From UBA2272 sp034368805 (GTDB lineage Bacteria; Actinomycetota; Coriobacteriia; Anaerosomatales; Anaerosomataceae), in assembly GCA_034368805.1 (NCBI GenBank), contig JAXMLJ010000012.1, positions 20,448-84,447 of the forward strand: DNA of 64,000 bases, given 5' to 3'. Of the stretch, positions 1 through 8,374 are shown in pieces. The translations under genes and the position numbers were made by a program. The notes under the pieces are model-generated. The model was given only the letters and a program-made list of their open reading frames with translations, did no database searches and was not told the DNA's origin. How positions within the stretch are numbered: the stretch's first letter is position 1; each line of letters opens with the position of its first letter.

Positions 1-133
1 TACGGGACGTTCCCGGCCAGCAACGACGGTCTGTAAGATCCCCGAGCCTGGCGAGGGTGTCGTGCTGCACCGCGATCAGATGGTGGACCGTTCTCTCATA
101 GAGAAGATCATCGAGGGCATCGAGAACCTGTAA
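1..133 (+). CDS. C-terminal end of an unrecognised protein (5' truncated, possibly frameshifted)
   Basis: A reading frame open to the left edge (positions 2-133) ends in HRDQMVDRSLIEKIIEGIENL-stop, with GC-rich third positions over its last 30 codons. In the first 36 bases frame 1 instead looks coding (YGTFPASNDGL, stop at 34-36) and has better third positions there than frame 2. One protein could switch frame near position 34 if there is an indel. I do not recognise the family. The stop lies 13 bases before a GTPase gene, so it is probably an operon partner; GTPases of this type often sit beside roadblock (MglB-like) genes, but nothing visible here proves that. Confidence 0.4.
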   Translation, partial: TGRSRPATTVCKIPEPGEGVVLHRDQMVDRSLIEKIIEGIENL

Positions 134-146
134 GGACGGAGCGCGC

Positions 147-674
147 ATGCAGTCTGTCAAAGTCGTGGTGACCGGACCGTTCAACGCCGGCAAGACGACC
201 TTCATCAAAGCGGTCAGCGAGATCACGGTGCTGTCCACGGAGCGTCAGGTCTCCGATGCCTCCGGTGAGGGCTCCGGCGAGACCACGGTGGCAATGGACT
301 TCGGCCGGATCACCATCGCCGATGACGTAGTCCTCTACTTGTTCGGTACGCCCGGCCAGGAACGGTTCTCGTTCATGTGGGAAACGCTGTCCGAGGGTAT
401 GCTCGGCTTCGTGCTCCTCGTAGACGCGGAGGATCCCGAGTCGTTTGAGGACGCCAAGTCGATGATCGAGTTCTTCCGCAACATGTCCGACGTCCCGTTC
501 GTGGTGGCGGCGAACAAGGTGCCGCCAACGGACGTGCGGACGCTGCGCTCCGTGCGTGCCGCGATCGGACTCTCGGACGACGCGCCGCTCCTACCGGTCG
601 ACGCGCGCGACAAGGAGAGCGTCAAGGCGGTACTCCTCGGCCTGCTCTATCGCATCCTCGACAGCATGGGCTGA
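147..674 (+). CDS. MglA/CvnD-like small Ras-superfamily GTPase
   Basis: The 175-residue protein has a P-loop GxxxxGKT at residues 10-17, a switch II segment GTPGQERF at 67-74 and the base-specificity motif AANK at 121-124. The Asp of the usual DxxG switch II motif is replaced (GTPGQ), as is known for the bacterial MglA and Streptomyces CvnD branches. Proteins of this group act as polarity or signalling switches, often with a roadblock-domain activator. The start follows a GGACGGA ribosome site. The gene lies upstream of a membrane protein and of the pilus ATPase pilB, so a role in positioning or gating the pilus machine is an attractive inference but is not shown. The GTPase call is firm; the role is not. 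Confidence 0.85.
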   Translation: MQSVKVVVTGPFNAGKTTFIKAVSEITVLSTERQVSDASGEGSGETTVAMDFGRITIADDVVLYLFGTPGQERFSFMWETLSEGMLGFVLLVDAEDPESFEDAKSMIEFFRNMSDVPFVVAANKVPPTDVRTLRSVRAAIGLSDDAPLLPVDARDKESVKAVLLGLLYRILDSMG

Positions 675-678
675 GTGG

Positions 679-1611
679 GTGGACGCACGGCTATATATGC
701 TCGGCGCGATCGCCCTGGTGCTGCTGGCGCTGGCCGTCTACGTCCTCGTTGCGTTCTCGCGGTATCGTCGCGCCGTACGGCAGGCGCTCAAGACCTCGCC
801 CACAGCGGATGACGGTGTGCGCGAGGCGTACCTCGGAGACGCGGCCGAGCAGGCCGATGATGTCTTCGCGGTCAGGGTTGGGGCGAGCGATGCTTCCGGC
901 GCGGAGCACGGGGACGTCGCAGTGGAGCCGCAACCTGAGGTGATGAGGCCGCGCCTCGACGAGCGCGACATCCCGCCGGTGTACCGGGATGCGCCCGGCG
1001 CCGAGATCGCAGTTCTGGCTGAGCCGGTCGCGCCGTACGCACCGCAGGCCCCGCCGGAGCCGGAACCCGAGCCGGAGCCCGAACCGGAGCCCGAACCGGA
1101 GCCCGAGCCCGAACCGGAGCCGGCGTTGCCACCGCCGCTTGCCGCGCCCCCGAGCCCTCCGGCTACGGACGCATACTCGCTTGCGGAGGACCTCGAGCGG
1201 CTCATGGCCGCCGCCGCACAGCCAGCCACACTCCTGACACCCGAGGAGCACGAGCGCGCGCTGTCGGGCCCATCCGCAGTCGATGAGGAGGACCCGATTC
1301 CGGACGCGTCGGCTTTCCTACCGCTCGCCCCGAGTCCATCCCTTGGCCAGGCGCTGTCGAGTGCACCGGCGCCGCCCGCAGCCGAGCGACTGCCCGCTGT
1401 CGACCCCGCCGTCTCGTCGCACGCCGTGGAGACGTCAACGGCTGCCGGGCCCGAGCGTGACGTGGGGTACGACCTCGTCGCACCGGTCGAGCTCCACTTC
1501 ACAGGTGGGGGAGCACGGGTCGGAGTCAAGGCGGGCACGCGCACGTACGACGAGTTCCAGAGGCTCGCCTCCATCCTCCTCGGCGACTTGAGGAAGGCGC
1601 GCGGCTGGTAG
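679..1611 (+). CDS. Single-pass membrane protein with a (Glu-Pro)11 tract; function unknown
   Basis: About 310 residues. I chose the GTG at 679, four bases after the GTPase stop; an upstream ATG at 556 would overlap the GTPase by over 100 bases in poorly coding sequence. Residues about 7-30 form one transmembrane helix, followed by a basic stretch, so the rest is probably cytoplasmic. A low-complexity acidic and proline-rich linker contains 11 consecutive Glu-Pro units. The last 45 residues look folded (VELHFTGGGARVGVKAGT, then an amphipathic segment). EP tracts in TonB-like proteins act as stiff spacers. The gene could encode a membrane anchor or effector of the preceding GTPase. I do not recognise a family. 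Confidence 0.7.
   Translation: MDARLYMLGAIALVLLALAVYVLVAFSRYRRAVRQALKTSPTADDGVREAYLGDAAEQADDVFAVRVGASDASGAEHGDVAVEPQPEVMRPRLDERDIPPVYRDAPGAEIAVLAEPVAPYAPQAPPEPEPEPEPEPEPEPEPEPEPEPALPPPLAAPPSPPATDAYSLAEDLERLMAAAAQPATLLTPEEHERALSGPSAVDEEDPIPDASAFLPLAPSPSLGQALSSAPAPPAAERLPAVDPAVSSHAVETSTAAGPERDVGYDLVAPVELHFTGGGARVGVKAGTRTYDEFQRLASILLGDLRKARGW
1057..1122 (+). repeat. (Glu-Pro)11 coding microrepeat
   Basis: Twenty-two codons alternate GAG/GAA with CCG/CCC, giving eleven Glu-Pro units inside the membrane protein at 679-1611. The hexanucleotide repeat is imperfect only at third positions, which suggests selection for the peptide rather than recent slippage. Confidence 0.95.
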
Positions 1612-1728
1612 GGTCAAGACGCCCGGCCCGGCGCCACCCGATTCTGTCCCTGGGGCGCGCATGTGTCGTACTATCGTGCTGCGGGCCAGACGAGCGAGCA
1701 TCCGCACTACCGATGGAGTGATGTGTGA

Positions 1729-3399
1729 GTGGCGGAGGCGGGGGAACGACTCGGCGTACTGCTCCTGCGCGCCGGCATCATAAGTGAGCGTCAGCTCACA
1801 GACGCCCTGGAGGTCCACAAGGCCACCAGCAGTCCGCTCGGCCGCGTCCTGGTGGATCTCGGCTATGCCACGCAAGGCGGCATCCTTTCGGTCATGGCCA
1901 AGCAGATCGGCATCCAGTACGTCGACTTCGCCGAGACGCACCCCGACGCCAACGCGATAGCCGTTGTGCCAAGGGACCTCGCGGTCCGATACACGCTGAT
2001 GCCTGTCAGGATCGTCGACGACCAGCTCGTCGTAGCGATGGCCGATCCCCAGAACGTGCTCGCACTGGACGACCTCCGCATCATCACGGGGTACGAGATC
2101 AAGTCGGCTATCTCCACCAAAGACGGCATCGTCGCAGCCGTGGAGGAGTTCTACAAGGTCGCGACGACCATGGATCAAGACGATCTCGGGGGCCCGGAGG
2201 AGCTCGAGACTGTGTCTCTGGCGGACATGACCGAGGTCACTGATGAGGCGCCGATCGTCAAACTCGTCAACTACATCATCAACAAGGCGGTCACCGATCG
2301 GGCAAGCGACATCCACGTCGAGCCGCAGGAGAAGGACCTTCGCGTTCGCTACCGTGTGGACGGCGTGCTCCACGAGATGATGCGCAGCCCCAAGAGCACG
2401 CAACAGGCGATCCTGTCGCGGTTCAAGATCATGGCCGATATGGACATCGCAGAGACCCGCAAACCCCAAGACGGGCACACCGCGCTCACCATCGGCGGAC
2501 ACCAGTTGGACTTCCGCGTTTCGACGCTACCGACCGTCTACGGAGAGCGAGTTGTGCTCCGCATCCTTCGCAAGGACAGCATCATGCTGCGGCTCGAAGA
2601 CCTCGGCTTTCTTCAGGGCACGCTCGAGCGTTTCGAGTCGTCGTTTCGCAAACCCTATGGCGCCATTCTGGTCACCGGGCCCACAGGTTCGGGCAAGTCG
2701 ACGTCGCTCTACGCCGCGATCAACGTACTCAACGATCCCGGCAAGCACATCCTCACTGCCGAGGATCCCGTCGAATACCGCCTTCCGGGAGTCAATCAGA
2801 TACAGACCAACGTGAAAGCCGGCCTCACCTTCGCTCGTGCGCTACGTTCGTTCCTGCGTTGCTCGCCGGACATCATCCTCGTCGGTGAGATCCGCGATCA
2901 GGAGACTGCCAAGATCGCCATCGAGTCGGCGCTCACCGGACACCTCGTGCTCTCGACCCTTCACACCAACGACGCGGCCGGTGCGGTGACCCGGCTTACC
3001 GAGATGGGCGTCGAACCGTTCCTCGTCGCGTCCGCGGTGGACTGTGTCCTGGCCCAGCGGCTCGCGCGGCGCCTCTGCCCCGACTGCAAGGACGAGTACA
3101 AGCCGCCGAAGCAGGTCCTGCTGGATGCGGGATTCGCCGAAGACGCTCTGCCCCATTCGCTGTGGCGTCCGAAGGGGTGCAAGAAGTGCGGCGGGACCGG
3201 GTACCGGGGACGGCTCGGCGTTCACGAGGTTATGCTGATCACCGAGGAGATCGGCGACCTGACGGTCAGGGAAGCGACCGCCGAGGCGATCCGTGACGTG
3301 GCGTGTGAGCAGGGCATGCTGACCTTGAAGCAGGATGGTCTCGAGAAGGTTCGCATGGGTCGGACATCCATCGAGGAGATCGCGCGGGTCATCGTCTAG
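1729..3399 (+). CDS. pilB: Type IV pilus extension ATPase PilB
   Basis: This 556-residue GspE/PilB-family hexameric ATPase powers pilin polymerisation at the inner face of the membrane. The N-terminal third matches the MshEN/T2SSE-N region (LGVLLLRAGIISERQL). The ATPase core has Walker A GPTGSGKS at residues 317-324, the Walker B segment LVGEIRD and the His-box region STLHTNDA. A zinc-binding pair C450xxC453 and C484xxC487 marks extension ATPases and separates it from PilT. The start is GTG at 1729, with GGAG about ten bases upstream. A TACTAT box at 1669-1674 may be part of a promoter. pilC follows 82 bases downstream. The family assignment is secure. Confidence 0.97.
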   Translation: MAEAGERLGVLLLRAGIISERQLTDALEVHKATSSPLGRVLVDLGYATQGGILSVMAKQIGIQYVDFAETHPDANAIAVVPRDLAVRYTLMPVRIVDDQLVVAMADPQNVLALDDLRIITGYEIKSAISTKDGIVAAVEEFYKVATTMDQDDLGGPEELETVSLADMTEVTDEAPIVKLVNYIINKAVTDRASDIHVEPQEKDLRVRYRVDGVLHEMMRSPKSTQQAILSRFKIMADMDIAETRKPQDGHTALTIGGHQLDFRVSTLPTVYGERVVLRILRKDSIMLRLEDLGFLQGTLERFESSFRKPYGAILVTGPTGSGKSTSLYAAINVLNDPGKHILTAEDPVEYRLPGVNQIQTNVKAGLTFARALRSFLRCSPDIILVGEIRDQETAKIAIESALTGHLVLSTLHTNDAAGAVTRLTEMGVEPFLVASAVDCVLAQRLARRLCPDCKDEYKPPKQVLLDAGFAEDALPHSLWRPKGCKKCGGTGYRGRLGVHEVMLITEEIGDLTVREATAEAIRDVACEQGMLTLKQDGLEKVRMGRTSIEEIARVIV

Positions 3400-3481
3400 G
3401 CCGCATGCGCTACAGTCCGTGGCGCTTGATGCCGACCCTGTAGTATGTTCACCACGACACGACCGTATGAGAGGTGCGCAG

Positions 3482-4696
3482 ATGGCGACGATCACCTTCA
3501 AGTACAACGTCCGCGACAAGACCGGTAAGGTCGTCAGCGGCAAGCTCGAGGGGGAGAACCGCGAAGCGGTCGCCACCAAACTCCGCCAGATGGGCTACAT
3601 CATCCTCGACCTCGACGAGGACCGCCTGGCCAGACTCAACAAGATCACCTTCGGCACGAGCGTCAAGACAAAGGACGTCACGATCTTCGCGCGCCAGTTC
3701 GCGACCATGATCAACGCCGGTCTGTCGCTCACGAAGTGCCTGAGCATCCTCGGCGCCCAGTCGGACAGCAAGGAGCTCCGCGAGATCATCAGCCAGCTTG
3801 GTAAGGACGTGGAGGCTGGGCAGTCGCTGTCCGAGGCGATGGTCAAGCACACCAAGGTCTTCCCGCCGATCTTCTATAACATGGTCCGTGCCGGCGAGAC
3901 CGGCGGTGTGCTCGACGAGGTGCTGCTGCGTGTGGCGGACCTGTTCGAGGCCGACGCCGCTCTGAAGGCCAGGATCAAGTCGGCCATGACGTATCCGATC
4001 GCCATGGGCGCGCTCGTCATGATCGTGCTGGTCGCGATGATGGTCTTCGTCGTGCCGACATTCCAGAAGATGTTCTCGGACATGGGCGGTGAACTGCCGC
4101 TGCCAACGCAGATCCTCGTGGCGATCTCCGAGGGTGCCCGCGGCTGGCCCGGGCTCGTCGTTGTGGGCGGCGTGATCGCGCTGGTCGTTGCGTTCAAGGC
4201 ATGGGTAGGGACCGAATCGGGACGCTTCATATGGGACGGTGTGAAGCTGCGGATGCCGATCGCCGGAGAGTTGAACCGAAAGACGGCACTCGCTCGTTTC
4301 ACGCGGACGTTCGGCACGCTCGTGTCTGCCGGTGTCCCGATCCTCTCGGCGCTCGACATCGTTGCCGACACCGCCGGAAATGAGGTCGTCTCGCGGGCGA
4401 TCAAGAAGGTGCGGGCCGCCATCAAGGAGGGCGAGACGATCGCCAAGCCGCTGGGCGAGTCGCCGGTGTTCCCGTCGATGGTCGTGCAGATGATCGCGGT
4501 GGGCGAGGAGACCGGTGCGCTCGACCAGATGCTCAACAAGATCGCGGACTTCTACGACGAAGAGGTTCGCGTGGCGGTCGACAGCCTCACGTCGATCATC
4601 GAGCCGATCATGATGGCGTCGCTCGGTGTCATCGTCGGCGGCATCATCATCGCGCTCTACATGCCGATGTTCCAGGTCATCACACTCGTAAACTAG
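3482..4696 (+). CDS. pilC: Type IV pilus inner-membrane platform protein PilC
   Basis: The 404-residue polytopic protein carries the two T2SSF repeats typical of PilC/GspF, at residues about 70-190 and 273-395. Each ends in hydrophobic helices, and each has the family GE-TG signature (RAGETGGVLDEVL and VGEETGALDQML). The protein couples PilB to the growing pilin fibre. I placed the start at the ATG at 3482, after GAGAGGT; the frame is open further upstream, but that part overlaps the end of pilB. The length is normal for the family. The pilin genes follow after 99 bases. Confidence 0.97.
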   Translation: MATITFKYNVRDKTGKVVSGKLEGENREAVATKLRQMGYIILDLDEDRLARLNKITFGTSVKTKDVTIFARQFATMINAGLSLTKCLSILGAQSDSKELREIISQLGKDVEAGQSLSEAMVKHTKVFPPIFYNMVRAGETGGVLDEVLLRVADLFEADAALKARIKSAMTYPIAMGALVMIVLVAMMVFVVPTFQKMFSDMGGELPLPTQILVAISEGARGWPGLVVVGGVIALVVAFKAWVGTESGRFIWDGVKLRMPIAGELNRKTALARFTRTFGTLVSAGVPILSALDIVADTAGNEVVSRAIKKVRAAIKEGETIAKPLGESPVFPSMVVQMIAVGEETGALDQMLNKIADFYDEEVRVAVDSLTSIIEPIMMASLGVIVGGIIIALYMPMFQVITLVN

Positions 4697-4746
4697 TTGA
4701 AACTGCATGTAAAGTACGGCCCGCAGAGGCCGATAACACGTAGTGA

Positions 4747-4762
4747 GCGGGCGGATGCCCGC
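4747..4762 (+). promoter_or_regulatory. 5'-leader hairpin ahead of the major pilin
   Basis: A perfect 6-bp stem with a 4-base loop (GCGGGC-GGAT-GCCCGC) lies 18 bases upstream of a near-ideal Shine-Dalgarno sequence (GGGAGGTGA, 4781-4789). The hairpin may stabilise the transcript. The strong ribosome site fits an abundant structural pilin. Confidence 0.4.
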
Positions 4763-4795
4763 GCATGTCCGCAAGGGAAAGGGAGGTGAACATCG

Positions 4796-5182
4796 ATGCG
4801 GATGTTCAGGAAGGACGAGGGCTTCACCCTTGTCGAACTCATGGTCGTCGTTCTCATTATCGGTATCCTTGTTGCAATCGCGATTCCGGTCTTCAATGCA
4901 GCGTCCCGCACGGCTCGTCAGCGCACCTGCCACTCCAACCAGCGCACGATCGAGGGCGCGATTCAGCAGTGGCTGGCTGCTAGTCCCACGAACGTGTGGA
5001 CGCCCAAGCTGATCAACGGCGCAGACGAACTGACCTTGAATGGCGCGTACATCAAGGACGTTCCGCAGTGCCCGATCGCGACCGCCACCCAGTTCTACGC
5101 AACCAACACGAGTGGAACGGTCACCTTCGACGGCAGCACGGCGTGGTTGGTGGACGGTACTCTCAACCACGGTCACTTCTAG
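4796..5182 (+). CDS. Type IV pilin (major pilin candidate 1)
   Basis: The 128-residue prepilin has a short charged leader MRMFRKDEG. The cleavage and methylation site is G9^F10, with the conserved Glu at mature position 5 (FTLVE) and a 20-residue hydrophobic N-terminal helix. After processing by PilD the helix packs in the fibre core. Two cysteines, C45 and C92, could form the D-region disulfide. The ribosome site is the strongest in the locus. The gene is a tandem paralogue of the one at 5320-5727: both share KD-GFTLVELMVVVLIIGILVA and the RTC..NQRTIEGA-QQW block. A strong hairpin follows the stop. Confidence 0.95.
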   Translation: MRMFRKDEGFTLVELMVVVLIIGILVAIAIPVFNAASRTARQRTCHSNQRTIEGAIQQWLAASPTNVWTPKLINGADELTLNGAYIKDVPQCPIATATQFYATNTSGTVTFDGSTAWLVDGTLNHGHF

Positions 5183-5205
5183 GATCTTCTCGAGTGAGTG
5201 CGATC

Positions 5206-5234
5206 GAAGGCCGGGGGCATCGCCTCCGGCCTTC
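5206..5234 (+). terminator. Strong hairpin between the two pilin genes
   Basis: A 13-bp stem (one G-U pair) with a 3-base loop begins GAAGGCCGG and closes with CCGGCCTTC. There is no T-run after it. It may act as a 3'-stabilising or partially terminating structure that lets the first pilin be made in excess over downstream genes. Confidence 0.6.
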
Positions 5235-5319
5235 GGGCACCTGACGCGGCCTGCGCGTCACTCTGACGTGGCGCTGGCGCTCGGGGCCGGGTGCACTCTC
5301 TGAGGGGTGAAGGAAGCGA

Positions 5320-5727
5320 GTGACAGCCATGTTCGCGAAGGACGATGGATTCACCCTGGTCGAGCTCATGGTGGTGGTCCTCATCATCGGCATCCTGGTC
5401 GCGCTTGCGATCCCCGTCTTTGTGGCCACATCTCGCACGGCGGCGGAGCGTACGTGCCAGACGAACCAGCGCACGATCGAAGGCGCGGTCCAGCAGTGGA
5501 TCGCTGGTGATCCGGCACGGTGGTGGAGCGCGCAGGTGATCGATGGTGCGGCGGATGCGTTGACGGATCCAACGGCGCCGTACCTGCTGGCGCCACCGCG
5601 GTGTCCGAATGCGGAGGCGCTCTTCTATGGTGTCGATGCGAGCGGAACGGTCACGGCCGACGATCTGGCGGCCGGGGATCCGGTCCCTGGGGTCTGGACT
5701 TCGGCCACGGGGCATGAGCACTACTAG
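5320..5727 (+). CDS. Type IV pilin (paralogue 2)
   Basis: The 135-residue prepilin is closely related to the preceding pilin. Its leader ends KDDG^FTLVE with Glu at +5, it has the same hydrophobic helix, and cysteines at 46 and 95 match the pair in pilin 1. GTG at 5320 (close behind GGAAG) and ATG at 5329 are both possible starts; the mature protein is the same either way. The two pilins diverge after the RTIEGA block, mainly in the surface-exposed C-terminal half, as expected after tandem duplication. It could be a second major subunit or a minor one with a different surface. Confidence 0.93.
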   Translation: MTAMFAKDDGFTLVELMVVVLIIGILVALAIPVFVATSRTAAERTCQTNQRTIEGAVQQWIAGDPARWWSAQVIDGAADALTDPTAPYLLAPPRCPNAEALFYGVDASGTVTADDLAAGDPVPGVWTSATGHEHY

Positions 5728-5746
5728 CTCTCTAGCACGACTCGCG

Positions 5747-5782
5747 GAGAGGCCCGGCGGTCATGAGGCTGCCGGGCTTCTC
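5747..5782 (+). terminator. Terminator-like hairpin after pilin 2
   Basis: A 12-bp stem (GAGAGGCCCGGC paired with GCCGGGCTTCTC, one G-U) lies 20 bases after the pilin 2 stop and 79 bases before pilD. No clear U-tract follows, so read-through into pilD is likely. Confidence 0.6.
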
Positions 5783-5860
5783 ATATCCCGGCCATTCGTT
5801 CATGCTCTCCCTCGAGAACTGCGTGTCGGTTGACGTTCCCGATGATGGAAGGCGAAGCGA

Positions 5861-6691
5861 ATGCCGTCATGGTTCTTCACCATGTCGATGGGGCTTTTCG
5901 GACTACTGTTCGGCAGCTTCGCCAATGTCGTGATCTGGCGAGTTCCGAGGGATGAGTCGATTGCGCATCCCGGGTCGCACTGTCCGGCGTGCGGCACCCT
6001 GATCGCCTGGTACGACAACATCCCGGTCCTCTCCTGGCTGGTGCTCAGGGCACGGTGTCGATCGTGCGGCGCGGGCATCCGTGTACGCTACCCGATCGTG
6101 GAACTCGCTTCGGGCGCGCTGTTCGTTGTCGCCGCGCTGGCCTACGGAGTGGGCGCGCGAGCGGTCGCGGCGGCGGCGGTCTTCTGGCTGCTGCTCGTGC
6201 TTTCGGTGATCGACCTCGACCACCTGCGTCTGCCCAACCCGCTCGTCGCGCTGCTCGCCGTACTTGGTCTGCTGGCCGCACTTGTCTCCGAGTACGGCGC
6301 GTCGCTCGTCGGCCCGCTGACGTATCACACCCAGGCGTCCGGATCTCTCACGGGACCACTGGCCAACGCGCTCGCCGGCGCCGTCGTCGGCGCCGGCGTA
6401 TCGGCCGGCACAGCGGCGCTCTACGGCGTCGTCCGCAAGAGACGCGGGCTCGGCATGGGCGACGTGAAGTTCCTCGGAGCGCTCGGCCTCGTCCTCGGCC
6501 CGTACGTGCTCATGAGCATCTTCCTCGGTAGCGTGATCGGCATGGTTGTAGGGCTGAGCGGCGGCCGGGGCGTGAGGCTCTCGGAGAAGCGGATCCCGTT
6601 CGGTCCGTGGCTTGCTGCGGGAGCGGTGATCACGGCACTTCACGGCCCGGCCACCTGGGCGTGGTATCTGCGTCTCGTGGGGCTCGCCTGA
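5861..6691 (+). CDS. pilD: Prepilin peptidase / N-methyltransferase PilD
   Basis: The 276-residue polytopic membrane enzyme cleaves prepilins after the leader glycine and methylates the new N-terminus. The cytoplasmic zinc motif has cysteines at 41, 44, 66 and 69 (HCPACG...RCRSCG). The catalytic aspartates are in SVIDLDHLRLPN (about 118-120) and GMGD (D201), as in the A24 family. The start is the ATG after GGAAGG. Its substrates are encoded on both sides: two pilins upstream and three pilin-like proteins downstream. Confidence 0.97.
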   Translation: MPSWFFTMSMGLFGLLFGSFANVVIWRVPRDESIAHPGSHCPACGTLIAWYDNIPVLSWLVLRARCRSCGAGIRVRYPIVELASGALFVVAALAYGVGARAVAAAAVFWLLLVLSVIDLDHLRLPNPLVALLAVLGLLAALVSEYGASLVGPLTYHTQASGSLTGPLANALAGAVVGAGVSAGTAALYGVVRKRRGLGMGDVKFLGALGLVLGPYVLMSIFLGSVIGMVVGLSGGRGVRLSEKRIPFGPWLAAGAVITALHGPATWAWYLRLVGLA

Positions 6692-6696
6692 GCCGG

Positions 6697-6705
6697 TGTT
6701 AAGAT
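6697..6705 (+). promoter_or_regulatory. Candidate extended -10 promoter for the minor-pilin operon
   Basis: TGTTAAGAT matches the extended -10 pattern TGNTANNNT just after the pilD stop. No good -35 is visible. It would leave a leader of about 110 bases before the start at 6821. The remainder of this gap shows nothing else. Confidence 0.35.
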
Positions 6706-6820
6706 GCCATTGAGCAGGGCCTATGGGCTTCAAGTAATCTGACCGATGTGCCGATACGGATACCAGTAGCGCGAATCGCGCGTGCTGCGCCTGTTCAGGC
6801 ATGGCTAGGGAGTTGGAAGC

Positions 6821-8374
6821 ATGAGGGGCATACTGAAGCGGCTGTCCTGCGACGAGGGCATGACCCTGGTCGAGATCATGGTCTCGGCGGCCATCATGTT
6901 CATCATCTTGACGGGCGTTCTCAGCCTCGTCGTCCAGACGACGATGATGAGCGTGCAGGCCAAAGAGAAGAACGTCATGACCAACTCCCTCAACGCGTAC
7001 ATCGAGTGGGTGCACTCGCTTCCGTTCGAGCAGGTGGATCTCGCCGGCGACGGCGACGGCATCCTCTCGGAGGCGAGCACTGAGACCGTAGGCGGGTACA
7101 CCGTGGTCATCCGTCCCACGATCACGACGGTCACCGGCAACACCTCGCTCAAGAATCTCCGAGTCGATATCGCCGTCACGGACGCGCGAGGGGTCAGCTC
7201 CACCCACTCGACCCGGGTCGTCGTGCGTGATCGCAGCAACTTCATGACTCAGGGCAAGCGCGATCCTCTGACGGATCCGACAGCGTTGTTCATCGGCCTC
7301 ACGCCCCCCAGCGGTACGGTCGTCTGGGACTCGGAGTGGTCCGGCGGCCCGCTCTACCTCGATGTGAGTGCCGAGGCCTCCGAGGGCCGCGTGATCGAGA
7401 TCGTCCGAGTCTCGTTCAACTCGATCCTGTGCGAGGACGCGAGTCTGCCGCCGCTGTCGGCTCTCTGGGAGCCGCGGACCGAGACCTTCACGTCCACCAG
7501 CGCGCTGTTCTCCTGGAACACGAACCAGTTCGAGCCCATCGAAGTGGAGGAGGGCGTCTTCGTCGACACGCGGCTGTTTGGCGATGGGATGGGGACGCTG
7601 AAGGTCTGGGTCGTGGACGACGAGGGCATCGATGACACCGACGAGCGATTCCTGCTGCTCGACAACTTCGCACCAGCGGCGCCCGGCACGATTGCCGCAG
7701 GCGTGGCGAAGGCGTACACCGTACCCGTCGTCTGGGCCAGGGCTGCCGACGGTAACCTCGGCGCTGATTCGTACGATCTGGAGTGGGTCCGCCAGGGCAT
7801 GACGCAGACCTTGGTGAGCGATCCGGCGTTCGGCTACTGGAACCCGGCGGGAACGTACAGCTGGCTGAACGCTGCGGAGCACCCCGACTCCACGCTGACG
7901 TACGAGGCCGCCACGGAGCCGTTCAGCCGCTATGCCGCACGCGTCCGCGCGGTCTCCCCCCGGGGTCTCACCTCCGACTGGGTGGAGGCCACGTTCATGT
8001 CGAGGCCGCTCGTGAGTGGCACGTATGACGTTGTGAAGAAGTCGACGGGCAACCCGAAGTACTGGAAGGTGACCGCGAACCTGTCCGTCACGCCACCGGC
8101 GTTTCCGACGACCGGGACGACAACGTACTCGTTCTACCGGGGCACCGAGCCGACGCCGATCCAGCAGGGAACCTCGCCGACGTGTACCGATGCCGTGCAG
8201 GTCAACGTCAACCCGAGTGAAACGAACTTCCCGGTGCGCTCCTACCGGGTAGTGGTGACGCACACGCCTGCAGGCATCGGGGGCGGCACCCAGGTGACGT
8301 CCGAGTCGAACACCGTGAGCACGGTTTATCAGGCCAGCGCAGGCACCTACACCTTCGCGGAGGGGACGTGGTGA
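6821..8374 (+). CDS. Large pilin-like protein with FN3-like modules (putative minor pilin or tip component)
   Basis: This 517-residue protein starts with a class III prepilin leader MRGILKRLSCDEG cut before M14, keeps Glu at mature position 5 (MTLVE) and has one hydrophobic helix. The passenger is far longer than an ordinary pilin. A segment around residues 290-395 (FAPAAPGTI...YDLEW...YAARVRAVSPRGLTSDW) has the look of a fibronectin type III domain, and the C-terminal 110 residues may hold a further beta-sandwich. Such oversized pilins are known as fibre-tip adhesins or initiators. The start follows GGAAG. Its frame overlaps the next gene by four bases, so the two are translationally coupled. 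The pilin-like nature is clear; the adhesin role is inferred. Confidence 0.85.
   Translation: MRGILKRLSCDEGMTLVEIMVSAAIMFIILTGVLSLVVQTTMMSVQAKEKNVMTNSLNAYIEWVHSLPFEQVDLAGDGDGILSEASTETVGGYTVVIRPTITTVTGNTSLKNLRVDIAVTDARGVSSTHSTRVVVRDRSNFMTQGKRDPLTDPTALFIGLTPPSGTVVWDSEWSGGPLYLDVSAEASEGRVIEIVRVSFNSILCEDASLPPLSALWEPRTETFTSTSALFSWNTNQFEPIEVEEGVFVDTRLFGDGMGTLKVWVVDDEGIDDTDERFLLLDNFAPAAPGTIAAGVAKAYTVPVVWARAADGNLGADSYDLEWVRQGMTQTLVSDPAFGYWNPAGTYSWLNAAEHPDSTLTYEAATEPFSRYAARVRAVSPRGLTSDWVEATFMSRPLVSGTYDVVKKSTGNPKYWKVTANLSVTPPAFPTTGTTTYSFYRGTEPTPIQQGTSPTCTDAVQVNVNPSETNFPVRSYRVVVTHTPAGIGGGTQVTSESNTVSTVYQASAGTYTFAEGTW

Noticed and set aside
556..678. ATG at 556 as the start of the (EP)11 protein
   Set aside because: It would overlap the GTPase by about 120 bases with Arg/Ser/Thr-rich shadow sequence; GTG 679 directly precedes the membrane helix.
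1057..1122. Recent microsatellite expansion
   Set aside because: Third positions vary between GAG/GAA and CCG/CCC, so the tract is not a fresh slippage product.
3449..5176. A 575-codon minus-strand frame across pilC and pilin 1
   Set aside because: It is antisense to two secure genes with an Asp/Arg/His composition typical of a shadow frame.
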